NCBI GenBank assembly: GCA_028826165.1 | Contig: JAPDFW010000122.1 | Span: forward strand, 62,001 to 126,000 | Length of the DNA: 64,000 nt | Direction of reading: 5' to 3' | From: Anaeramoeba ignava | Taxonomy: Eukaryota > Metamonada > Anaeramoebidae | Shown: positions 11,310 through 22,336 of the stretch, in pieces | Layout of the letters: the number at the start of each line of letters is the position of its first letter | Position numbering within the stretch: position 1 is the first letter of the stretch | Position numbers and translations under genes: made by a program | The notes under the pieces: generated by a model | What the model was told of the DNA's origin: nothing | Seen by the model: the letters and a program-made list of their open reading frames with translations, nothing else | Database searches by the model: none

Positions 11310-14300
11310 TTATTTTTTTGATAATGAAATACTTGGTGTATTTTTTGGAGAAATTTTTGGAACATTTGGATTTAAATTTGGATTTTGATTTGGGTTTAAA
11401 TTTGGATTTGGATATAGATTTTGATATGGATTTGGATATGGATTTTGATATGGATTTGGATTTAAATTTTGAAAGAAATGTGGAAAATGGTTCAAATGTG
11501 AAAAAAATGGATTTGGTGGAAAATTATTTTGGTTCATAAAATTTTGTTGTGGGAATTCATCTTTCCTTAAAAATGAATCATTTTTTTGAAATTCATTCTC
11601 ATAAGAATTTGTATTATGAGTAGGGTTAAAAGATGGAGATAAATAGTTATGATCAAAATTTGGATTAGGAGAGGGAATGACTAAATATAAAAGAATTTAT
11701 AAATATTTTTTTTATAAATATAAAAGAATTTATAAATATTTTTTTATAAATATTTTTTTTATAAATATTTTTTTTACCTAAAGGATTAGCTTCTTGGGAT
11801 TGATTTCCTTTCATTAGTATATTTAATTGTGGATCAAAGAATAAATTTGGATCATTAAAATGTGAGAAATTTTGATATGGAAATGATGGATTTAAATTTT
11901 GATTTTGATTTTGATTTTGATTTTGATTTTGATTTTGAATTGGATTTAAATTTTGAATTTGATTTTGATTTAAATTTTGAATTGGATTTTGATTTGGATT
12001 TTGATTTAAATTTTGATTTTGGTTTTGAAATTGGTTTTGATTTAAATTTTGATTTTGATTTTGATTTTGATTTTGATTTTGATTTAAATTTTGGTTTTGA
12101 AATTGGTTTTGATTTAAATTTTGATTTTGATTTTGATTTAAATTTTGGTTTTGATTTAAATTTTGATTTTGATTTTGATTTAAATTTTGATTTTGAAATT
12201 GATTTAAATTTTGATTTTGATTTTGATTTAAATTTTGGTTTTGAAATTGGTTTTGATTTAAATTTTGAATTTGATTTTGATTTAAATTTTGATTTTGATT
12301 TAAATTTTGATTTTGAAATTGGTTTTGATTTAAATTTTGATTTGGATTTTGATTTAAATTTTGATTTTGTATTTGTGAATAAAATTGATTCCTAGGTTGT
12401 GTTGTTTTTTGAGGAGAATAATTGTTTGTTATATTCATTTGATTTGAAAATTGATTATTCAAATTATTCAAATTATTATTATTATTAAAAATTTTTCTAT
12501 TTTTTTCATCATCATTTCTAGTTATTATCATTGGATTTTTTTCTTCATTTTTTTTCGAAATTTCTTGGTTTTTCATTTCTGGTTTTTTTTGAATTTGTGA
12601 TTTTAAATTTTGTGATTGATTTCTATGATCTCCAAATTGAAAATGTTGTTGTGATTTTGTGATTAAATGTGAAGAAAAAACAACTCCAGTTGATTTTTCT
12701 GTTTGAGAAGGTATTTCGTTTTCTTGTTCAAGAATTTTTTCTAATTCTTCTTGAGTAATTGTTTTAGTTATTTGATATTTTTGTTTTGATTCTTTTGTTT
12801 TGATTCTTTATGTTTTGGTTCTTTATGTTTTGATTCTTTATGTTTTGATTCTTTATGTTTTGATTCTTTATGTTTTGATTCTTTATGTTTTGGTTCATTA
12901 TCAAGTTCATTTAAATTCATTTTTTCTATCATTTCAACTGAAATTGTTTCATCTTCATTTATTGGTTCTTTTTGTTTTTTAGTTTCTGGAATTATTTTTG
13001 TTGTTTTTTCTTTTTTTTTCCATATTCTTGTTCTTTGTGGATTATTTTTTTGAGAAAAATTTTGATTAAAATTATTTTGGTTTTGGTTTTGGTTTTGTTT
13101 TCGAATCCATCTTAGTTTTGGTTTAGATTGGAATTGATTTTGATTTTGATTTAGATTAAAATTATTTTGATTTTTTTGAATTTCTTGATTTTGATTTTTT
13201 TGATTTTCTTGAATTTGATTTTGATTTTGATTTTGATTTTGATTTTTTTGAATTTCTTGATTTTGATTTTGATTTTGATTTTTTTGAATTTCTTGATTTT
13301 GGTTTTGGTTTTTCTTCTTTTTCTTCTTTCCATTTTTTTGAGTTGATTTTGATTTTGGTTTTGATTTTGAATTTGATTTTGAATTTGATTTTGAATTTGA
13401 ATTTAAACTTTTCTTTATTTCTTCATTTTTTTGAGGTTCTTTATTTTTTCTTTGAAATCTTGGTTGATTTTCAATTTCTTTTTTTTCATTAAATTCTAAA
13501 CTTTGATCTAAAATGTTTGATTTATTTTTCTTCTTTTTTTTATTTCCAATTTTTTTCCACCTTGTAGTTTCTTTATCTTGACCTAAATTATTTATAAAAT
13601 TAAAAATAAAATTAATTATAAAATTAAATATTAAATTATTAATAAAATTATTTATAAAATTATTTATAAAATTATTTATAAAATTATTTATAAAATTAAA
13701 TATAAAATTATTTATAAAATTATTTATAAAATTAATTATAAAATTATTTATAAAATTAATTATAAAATTAATTATAAAATTAATTATAAAATTATTTATA
13801 AAATTAAATATAAAATTAAAAATAAAATTATTAATAAAATTATTTATAAAATTATTTATAAAATTATTTATAAAATTATTTATAAAATTAATTATAAAAT
13901 TATTTATAAAATTATTTATAAAATTAATTATAAAATTATTTATAAAATTAATTATAAAATTATTTATAAAATTAATTATAAAATTATTTATAAAATTATT
14001 TATAAAATTATTTATAAAATTATTTATAAAATTATTTATAAAATTATTTATAAAATTATTTATAAAATTATTTATAAAATTAAATATAAAATTATTTATA
14101 AAATTATTTATAAAATTATTTATAAAATTATTTATAAAATTATTTATAAAATTATTTATAAAATTATTTATAAAATTATTTATAAAATTATTTATAAAAT
14201 TATTTATAAAATTATTTATAAAATTATTTATAAAATTATTTATAAAATTATTTTATAAAAATAAATTAAATTAAATATAAAATTATTTATAAAATTAATT

Positions 14301-16704
14301 ATAAAATTATTTATAAAATTATTTATAAAATTATTTATAAAATTATTTATAAAATTAAATATAAAATTATTTATAAAATTATTTATAAAATTAATTATAA
14401 AATTATTATAAAATTAATTATAAAATTATTTATAAAATTAAATATAAAATTATTTATAAAATTAATTTATAAAATTATTTATAAAATTAAATATAAAATT
14501 ATTTATAAAATTAAATTTATAAAATTATTTATAAAATTATTTATAAAATTATTTATAAAAATTATTTTATAAAATTAATTATAAAATTATTTATAAAATT
14601 ATTTATAAAATTAAATATAAATTTATTTTAAAATTAAATTTATAAAATTATTTAAAAATTATTTATAAAATTATTTATAAAATTATTTATATAAAATTAT
14701 TTATAAAATTATTTATAAAATTATTTATAAAATTAATTATAAAATTATTTATAAAATTATTTTATAAAATTATTTATAAAATTATTTATAAAATTATTTA
14801 TAAAATTATTTATAAAATTATTTATAAAATTAAATATAAAAATTATTTTATAAAATTATTTATAAAATTATTTATAAAATTATTTATAAAATTATTTATA
14901 AAATTATTTATAAAATTATTTATAAAATTATTTATAAAATTATTTATAAAATTAATTATAAAATTATTTTATAAAATTATTTATAAAATTATTTATAAAA
15001 TTATTTATAAAATTATTTATAAAATTATTTATAAAATTATTTATAAAATTATTTATAAAATTATTTATAAAATTATTTTATAAAATTATTTATAAAATTA
15101 TTTATTAAAATTATTTATAAAATTATTTATAAAATTATTTATAAAATTATTTATAAAATTATTTATAAAATTATTTTATAAAATTATTTATAAAATTATT
15201 TATAAAAATTATTTATAAAATTATTTATAAAATTATTTATAAAATTATTTATAAAATTATTTATAAAATTATTTATAAAATTATTTATAAAATTATTTAT
15301 AAAATTATTTATAAAATTATTTATAAAATTATTTATAAAATTATTTTATAAAATTATTTATAAAATTATTTATAAAATTATTTATAAAATTATTTATAAA
15401 ATTATTTATAAAATTATTTATAAAATTATTTATAAAATTATTTATAAAATTATTTATAAAATTATTTATTAAATTATTTATAAAATTATTTATAAAATTA
15501 TTTATAAAATTATTTATAAAATTAAATATAAAATTATTAATAAAATTATTTATAAAATTATTTATAAAATTATTTATAAAATTATTTATAAAATTATTTA
15601 TAAAATTATTTATAAAATTATTTATAAAATTATTTATAAAATTATTTATAAAATTATTTATAAAATTATTTATAAAATTAATTATAAAATTATTTATAAA
15701 ATTATTAATAAAATTAATTATAAAATTATTTATAAAATTATTTATAAAATTATTTATAAAATTATTTATAAAATTAATTATAAAATTATTTATTAAAATT
15801 ATTTATAAAATTAATTTATAAAATTATTTATAAAATTATTTATAAAATTAAATATTAAATTATTTATAAAATTGAATATAAAATTAAATATTAAATTATT
15901 TATAAAATTATTTATAAAATTATATATAAAATTAATTATAAAATTATTTATTAAATTATTTATAAAATTAAATATAAAATTAAATATAAAATTAAATATA
16001 AAATTATTTATAAAATTATTTATAAAATTATATATAAAATTATATATTAAAATTATTTATAAAATTATTTATTAAATTATATAAAATTATTTATAAAATT
16101 ATTTATAAAATTAAATATAAAATTATTTATAAAATTAAATATAAAATTATTTATAAAATTAATTATAAAATTATTTATAAAATTAATTATAAAATTATTT
16201 ATAAAATTATTTATAAAATTATTTATAAAATTATTTATAAAATTATTTATAAAATTATTTATAAAATTATTTATAAAATTAAATATTAAATTATTTATAA
16301 AATTAAATATAAAATTATTAATAAAATTATTTATAAAATTATTTATAAAATTAATTATAAAATTAATTATAAATTTATTTATAAAATTATTTATAAAATT
16401 ATTTATAAAATTATTAATAAAATTAATTATAAAATTATTTATAAAATTATTTATAAAATTATTTATAAAATTATTTATAAAATTATTTATAAAATTATTT
16501 ATAAAATTATTTATAAAATTATTTATAAAATTATTTATAAAATTATAAGTTTTTTTTACATAATTTTTGTATTGTTAAATCTAAATCAAATCGATTTTCA
16601 GAAAGTATTTGAAAAGCTAAATCTTGTTTATTAGGAAATAATTCAATCAACTTCTCCATTTTTGATCTATGGATTTCTGGAATTTTATTTAAATTTTGAT
16701 TCAT
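11310..16704 (-). CDS. CUE/UBA-like domain protein with long N/Q-rich low-complexity region (frame break)
   Basis: Exon 1 is 16704-16560. Its first 48 codons carry a CUE/UBA-like ubiquitin-binding helix bundle (EKLIELFPNKQDLAFQIL, then DLTIQKL). A 2,977-nt satellite intron follows, then exon 2 (13582-11778) and exon 3 (11680-11310, TAA), about 773 residues in all. The body is lysine/N/Q-rich with three short basic-tryptophan motifs (TTRWKKIG, KLRWIRKQ, RTRIWKKK) and then N-Q-N-L repeats, ending in P/N/F/Y-rich sequence. The segment GVVFSSHLITKSQQHFQFGD (about residues 345-365) resembles the VI.P.H...E.D...FG.F motif of plant GIP1-like and animal UBAP2/Lingerer proteins, which also start with a UBA-type domain; yeast Def1 is another CUE + Q-rich precedent. 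A 14-nt unit among 15-nt repeats (GAATCAAAACATAAA) near 12786-12815 breaks the frame by one base. Its cellular role is not established. Confidence 0.72.
11880..12375 (-). repeat. Coding hexanucleotide repeat encoding N-Q-N-L/F low complexity
   Basis: In the sense of the CUE gene this is AATCAAAATCAAAATTTAAA-type DNA, read as Asn-Gln with periodic Leu or Phe. It is prion-like in composition. The complementary strand is also open (D-F-D-F) but has no independent support as a gene. Confidence 0.9.
12786..12900 (-). repeat. 15-bp coding repeat (GAATCAAAACATAAA)n
   Basis: Several copies of a 15-mer read as ESKHK in the CUE gene. The promoter-distal copies lose one base (14 nt), which shifts the frame relative to the downstream N/Q region. 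Confidence 0.85.
13586..16548. repeat. 12-bp satellite (ATTTATAAAATT)n filling the CUE-gene intron
   Basis: About 245 copies of the same 12-mer as in the sirtuin intron, in the same plus-strand orientation. The host gene is on the minus strand, so its transcript reads AATTTTATAAAT. The array occupies essentially all of intron 13583-16559. Confidence 0.97.
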
Positions 16705-16773
16705 TCTTCTTTTGAATTTTATTTGATTTTTATTATATATTTTTTTTTTTTAAAAAAAAGGAATAAAATGGAA

Positions 16774-16900
16774 GAAAAAAATGAAAAAAAAATTTTTTTG
16801 TTTTTTAAATTAAATTTTTATTTTATTACTAATATTTTTTTATAACTGACGAATTATTATTTTTATTTTTAATTTTTTTTTTTTCATTTTTTTCCTTTTT
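16774..16900. promoter_or_regulatory. Divergent promoter with the TTTTTCATTTTTT motif on both strands
   Basis: In the 200-bp spacer between the CUE gene (-) and the GT13 gene (+), AAATGAAAAAAAA at about 16780-16792 is the motif in minus sense. TTTTTTCATTTTTTTCC followed by TTTTTAAAAATG at 16873-16907 is the plus-sense copy ending at the ATG. Each copy faces its own gene. Confidence 0.5.
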
Positions 16901-16904
16901 AAAA

Positions 16905-18108
16905 ATGAATGAAAATGATAATGAAAATTTTAGAAATAGAATAACATCAAAAACAAAAGAAAAAGAAAAAGAAATTTTAATTGAAAATGATATAAATTTT
17001 GGAGATAAAACACAAAAAACATTTCAAATTAAAAATGAAAACAAAATAAAAACTTTATTTAAAATTTTTGGGATTATAATTGGAATCATTTTAGGGACAA
17101 TTTTATTATCAAAAATAATATGTTTTGGATTGGATAAAATAGAATATAATTCTGCATTTAACAAACTGAAAAGCTACAAAACAAAAACAAGAGAATTGCT
17201 TCCAATTTTAATGCCAACTTATGGAAGAGAAAAATATTTAAATCAAGTATTAAACAAACTTGGAAATTTAACAAATTTGGATCAAGTAATGATAATTTTT
17301 TCTCAAGATGGAAATAACGAAGAAATAGCAAAATTAATTGATAATTTTATTGAAAATCACCCAAAAATTCCAATGGTTCACATGAAACACACAAGACCAT
17401 TTTTTAGGATTCCATCGCTTTTTCTTAAACGAACAGATTACGCAACTTCTGCGAACGTGAAATTTCTCTTAACCTTTTGCTTTTGAGCATCTTCATAGTG
17501 ATTCTGTTGTTGTTTTGGAAGACGATCTTCTTCCTTCTGAAGATTTTATTCAATATTTTATTTGGGTCAGAGAAAATATATTCAAGCCACAAAATAAGTT
17601 TATCCACGACCCCTTTGCAATTCCCAAAGAAACCCTTCCAACAACACATTCGCAAATGATTGACAATGCAAAAACTCAGGAATTCAAGAGGTTTTTTGTT
17701 GAAGAAAATCCAGAAAATCAGAAACTCAATTTGGATCTTTTTTTGGATCGAATTTTCACTGTTAACGGATTCAAAAAAAATTCAGCCAAATCTTCGAGTC
17801 CTTATGAGCTTGATTTCGCTCATTTTACTGTTTGGGGTTGGGGTTGTTCTGCCGCAAGATGGAAGTTGATTAAAATGGGATGGACTTGGTTTGCAAATTG
17901 GGATATTCAACTTCAATTAACAAGAAAATCTTATCAATTGTTTTCTCTTTCTCCCAGAATTTCTCGTGTTAGGAATATTGGAATGCAAGGAATTAATTTC
18001 AATGAGAAGGATGGAGATCCGAGATGGGATACTTATATTAGCGAAACACCAATTGATTATGAGGATCAATTTCCAATATTGAATAATAAAATATGCAATA
18101 CTGATTAA
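16905..18108 (+). CDS. Type II membrane glycosyltransferase, GT13 (GnT-I/POMGNT1-like) family, with 1-nt frame break
   Basis: A short cytosolic N-terminus is followed by one membrane anchor (about residues 51-75, FKIFGIIIGIILGTILLSK) and a luminal catalytic domain. This starts at LPILMPTYGREKYLNQVL and VMIIFSQDG, the nucleotide-sugar-binding start typical of GT13. The metal-binding acidic motif is EDD in VVVLEDDLLPSEDF (about residue 204). Downstream VWGWGCSAARWKLIKMGW and SLSPRISRVRNIGMQGINF match the family's acceptor-side conserved blocks. GT13 enzymes add GlcNAc to N- or O-glycans in the Golgi. The first frame ends at 17486 and the second carries EDD onward. Removing one T from the TTTT at 17475-17478 restores a continuous protein (NVKFLLTF, then AFEHLHSDS), so a homopolymer indel is likely. 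A 31-nt intron could also fix the frame, but it would delete this conserved stretch. Confidence 0.8.
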
Positions 18109-18231
18109 AAATTAAAAATTAAAAATTAAAAATTAAAAATATTTTTGTTTTTGTTTTAAATTCTTGAAATGAAATGAAATCAAATCAAAAAGAAAAAAAG
18201 AAAAAGAATAAGAAAAAGAATGAAAATCAAT

Positions 18232-21200
18232 TCAAATGAACAAAACGCTAAATGTAGAAATTAAATCTTTTTGAATAAAATTTTGAATGTAAGCAAAAAG
18301 TCTTTTTCTTTCTTTAGAAGATTTGAAATTAAGTATAATTTCTTTTGATTTTGAAAATTGGATAGTGATTTTTTTTGGATCATTTCCGAAAAGAATAACT
18401 CTTGTGCTGTTAGTAAATTTCAAAGTGTCCTGCAACTTCAAGATGTCTGTATTGATGGCTTTTTGTTGGCTGATGCAAAACTTGTAGATATCGACTTGGA
18501 AAAGGAACAAAAATTGTTTGTAAATAACTAAGGAAATTGGAACGGTTTTTTTTGTTGTTTGTTCTGCAAGAAAATAAAGCAGATCCTCTTCTTCTAGTGT
18601 CGACAAATCAAGCTTGGAATTTCTGCTCTTGATGATGGAAGCAAAAGTACTTGTGAAAATGGAGGGATTGTATTTGATATTAAAGAAAGAAGCAATATTT
18701 TCGGGTGAATTTTTTTCGAGGATGCCGAAAAATTGTTGTGTAAGTTGCTGGTCTCTTGTTAGAAATATAAAGAAACTCGACGAATCATTCTTCTTCATAT
18801 TTATGGAGAAGAACTGATGTTGAAACCCAATGTGGATACTTTCTATTTGGTCGAGTTTGTCTGCCAGAATAAGGGAGAAATCGTCCTTTTCCTTTTTGGG
18901 ACGAATTGAGAAGATGTAAATGTTCAAATTGGTGATAATTAAATAGCATTCAGAGGCGTCCAAAAGACGCTCGTTTGGCTTGATGAAGAAGGTGTGAAGT
19001 GTAGCCAGTGCGAATTCCTTTTCGATTTTCTCAATAAAGTACTGCGCTTGCAAAAACTCAAACGCGCTGTTTGGGATTGTTAAGCTTGTTTCGTTGACTT
19101 CTTGGTTCAGATTGGCGAGTATCAATTTGGAATCAATGCTTCTTTGTCGTGTCTCCATTATGTGCTGCTCTTTCGGTGTTTCGGGTTGGGTTAAATTGTT
19201 CAAGTTGATGTTGTTTGATGCTTTGGATGATTTTTCGAAATTATCTTTTTCCAAATAATTATTTTCATATTGAACTCCAAAAAGAAGTAATCCGTCTGGT
19301 TTTTGATTTTGGTTGAGTAGCGTATTTCCTTGGTTTCCGCTCAAGATCCGATCAAGATTTTCGTTTTGATTTGAATTTTCGGTTTGATTGGGTTTTTGCT
19401 TTTCGGGACTTAAAAAATTCTTATTGTAAAATTTAACCGAATTCATTCTTTCTAGAACTTTTTTCCCCGCAAGGTTTACTGCATGGAGTTTTTTGGTTAT
19501 GTTTACAGAAGAGTCTTCGATCTCGCTATTTTCACTGACATCTTTTGATGTTGTTAAGTTGCTCATTTCTGAGGAATGTCTTTTATTTGCTGTTTGTTCA
19601 TCACCCGATTTTTTGGATTCAATATTATCGTGTTTTTCTGTTGATAATGACTCAGAATGCGGCTCTGTTTCTCCGCTTCTTGATCTTGAATCCTCGCCAT
19701 CCAAACTGAAAAAATTTTCCTTTTCGTTCTGATTTTGGATTTCCATTTGGAATTGCTCTTTTGGATCGAGAATTTGTCCTTCTAAATTGAAATAATAATC
19801 CGAAAGCTCCAAATTGTAAGTTTCTGGATATTCTCGTGAGGATCTTTTCTGATGGCAGAAAAAGCAATTGCTGGTAACATTTCTGTCTGCAATGATCCTA
19901 AATAACTCCACAATATATTCCATTTCTTTCATGTTTTGAATTCCATAAACAATTTCTGTCATTGAATTTGAATGCGAAGAATCATCAAAATAAAGTGCAA
20001 ACACAAACTTCTCCGCAGTGTTTGAAACAACAATTTTTGCCAAATTAATCAAGTTTAATTTCCTTGTGATTTTGTGTGAATAGCAATCCAACTCCAAAAC
20101 AATATTGAATTTCTTGTCGTTAAACTGAAGATAACGATAAGTAGTTGATCTTGACGATGTATTGACCATTTCGACAAGAATTTGGGTTTTAACCCTTTTC
20201 AATTCAAACAATTTATGCAGAATTCCCATGCTTTTTTCGTGCTTCAATTTGCGCTCCTTTTGTTGTGATATAATTTCCTTCTTTTTTTCATTTAAAATTC
20301 TTAGCCATTGTTCACCTCCTTCTTTTTTATATAAAGAAATTTCGTCCTCGAATTGGGAGAGTGTTGTATCATCCAATGGATCATCATCCACAAGTGTCCC
20401 TCCCAAATCAAGGATCGAATCAAGCGACTTGCTTGTAATTGGGCCTCCTCTTTGGCTTCTTTTTTGCATCAAAAGATTCGAACGTGATTTTGTTTCTTCT
20501 TGTTTTTTCTGTTGAATTAATTGGTGCTTTGTTTGGTATCTTTCCAGGTTCTTTTCCACATATTTCGAGTTTTGGAATGATGTCAATCCGTTGAAATTGT
20601 TGTCCTTCTCTTTTTTGAGTGTTCTTGCTTTTGATATTTCCTCTTTGTTTGTGAGCTCAAAATAATTGATTTCAATTTTTTCAATTGAAGCAAGTCGTTT
20701 TTTTTCTTGCTTTTTTTGGAGTATTTTCAAAATGGATTGCGTCAGCTCTCCTTGCTTGATAACGTGGTTGAGCGTGTCTTGATATTCCTTTTCTCTTTCT
20801 TTGACTTTCTGCTCAAAAATCATTTGCTGCTTTTTCGCCTCCATTTTTATTTCTTTCAAGATCTTCTTGTTTATTTCGCTTCATTTTTTCCATTTCCTTT
20901 TGTTTTTGCTTCATTTTTTTTTGCTCTTCCATTTTCTGTTTCTCTTCCTTTTTTTTCTTTTTGTTTGGATGCTTTTTTCTTTCTTTCTTAATATAATCAA
21001 TCAACTCCTGTTCTTTCTTGGAAATTGTCTTATTATCAAGATAAATCAAGCTTTTCAACACAAGAAAAGTTTGTGCTCTGTGTTCCTCCCTTTTTGTGCA
21101 GGGATTAAGAGCGATTTTAAGATCAAATAAATTGGGAATTTTTCGAAGAGCAGTTATTTCTTTAATTGACGTTATTTTATTTTCCGAAATGTCAAGTTTC

Positions 21201-22143
21201 TCAAGTGAATATAATTTTGTCAATCCTTTTGTTGATGTCAGTCGATTTCCTGATAGATTTAATTCCTTGATATACCCAAGAAACATGTAAATTTGAGAAA
21301 CTGAACTGATTTGATTGAATGATAAATTTAAAGTGTTTAAGTTTTTTATATTGATATAATTCATTCCTGTTATTTCAGTGATTTTGTTTGAATGAAGATC
21401 TAAATTTTCAATTTCTTGTAGTGATTTCTAAATATTTCCAAAAAAAAAAAAAAAGCAATTTAATCAATAATTATTTGAATATTGATTTTTTTAAATAAAA
21501 CAAAAATTTTTTTTTTACTAAAGATTCATCAAAAAAATTAATAAAATTATGTGTGCAAGTAAAGCTTTTAATCTTGTTAGTTAAAGAACCGTCGAGAAAA
21601 ACATCTTTAAAATTTTTCATCTTGCAGCTGTCCAAAGTCAAGTGGGTTAGCTTAGGGATAAATTTGTGCAAGTCATAAAAATCATTCAAATCACATTGAA
21701 AAATTTCTAATGATTTAAGTTTTGGAAATAAATCTGGTAAATTGATATTATAATTTCTTTCAGAATCATCGCTTGAATTTTCGATTCTAAGACTTAAAAT
21801 GTTATTCAAATATCCAACAATTGAACCTATTATTGAGCTCTTGTTTGGTTTGATTTCTTGTGTTTCTTTTTTTGGTTGAATAATTGCGCATTCATACATT
21901 TGTGTTCCAAAATATTTAACTTCATTATTATTCATTTTCAGTGTTTTCTTTCCAGAAAGATAATCCTCATCTATTTTTAATATCAATTTTTTAATTTATT
22001 TTTAATCAAAAAAAAAACTAAAACAACAAAAACAAACAATTTTCTGATAATTCTTTAAGTTTTTTTGTAAATTTTTTCAAATTAAACTCTTCATCGTTAT
22101 TATTAAATCTTTCTTCTTCTATATTTTCAATTAAATTTGTCAT
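18232..22143 (-). CDS. LRR + coiled-coil + PH-like multidomain protein (STK11IP-like layout), with 1-nt frame break
   Basis: Exons are 22143-22038 (ATG), 21970-21519 and 21427-18232 (TGA), about 1,250 residues. The N-terminal 360 residues hold leucine-rich repeats (KLTHLTLDSCKMKNF, NLNTLNLSFNQISSV, KELNLSGNRL, LEKLDISENKITSI) and an LRR cap (LNPCTKREEHRAQTFLVLKS). A lysine/glutamate coiled coil follows. The C-terminal 800 residues contain at least two beta-rich, PH-like segments (from YRYLQFNDKKFNIVLELD; from CYLIITNLNIYIFSIRPKKE) and a third near the end, plus a CFFCHQK cysteine pair. LRRs followed by PH-like domains recall STK11IP/nischarin-type scaffolds; this is inference from layout only. 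The LRR frame ends at 20813 while the downstream frame is open from about 20890. The overlap is coiled coil in both frames and one extra base must be removed, so an indel near 20813-20890 is likely. Intron 1 begins with GTTTGT. Confidence 0.7.
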
Positions 22144-22146
22144 TAA

Positions 22147-22190
22147 AAAAAAAATGAAAGGAAAAAAATGAAAATTAAAAAAAATGAAAA
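22147..22190 (-). promoter_or_regulatory. Minus-sense TTTTTCATTTTTT motifs before the LRR/PH-like gene
   Basis: Three ATGAAA-type copies on the plus strand (minus sense TTTCATTTTT) lie within 45 bp of the ATG at 22143. The copy nearest the start is TTTCCTTTCATTTTTTTTTT. Confidence 0.45.
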
Positions 22191-22336
22191 ATAAAAATTT
22201 ATTATTTTTTGAATTGAATTTATTCCACTTTTCTTTAGAAAGAAAAAGAAAAAGAAAAAGAAAAAATCAAATAGCGTAAAATAATCTACAACATTTGTTT
22301 TGAATTTTGAATTTTGAATTTTGAATTTTAAAGAAA

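Noticed and set aside
11862-12395. Plus-strand D-F-D-F protein of 177 residues
   Set aside because: It is the complement of the N/Q coding repeat of the CUE gene, which has splice and domain support.
17455-17486. A 31-nt intron to explain the GT13 frame break
   Set aside because: It would fix the frame, but it would remove a conserved stretch before EDD and is half the size of any other intron here.
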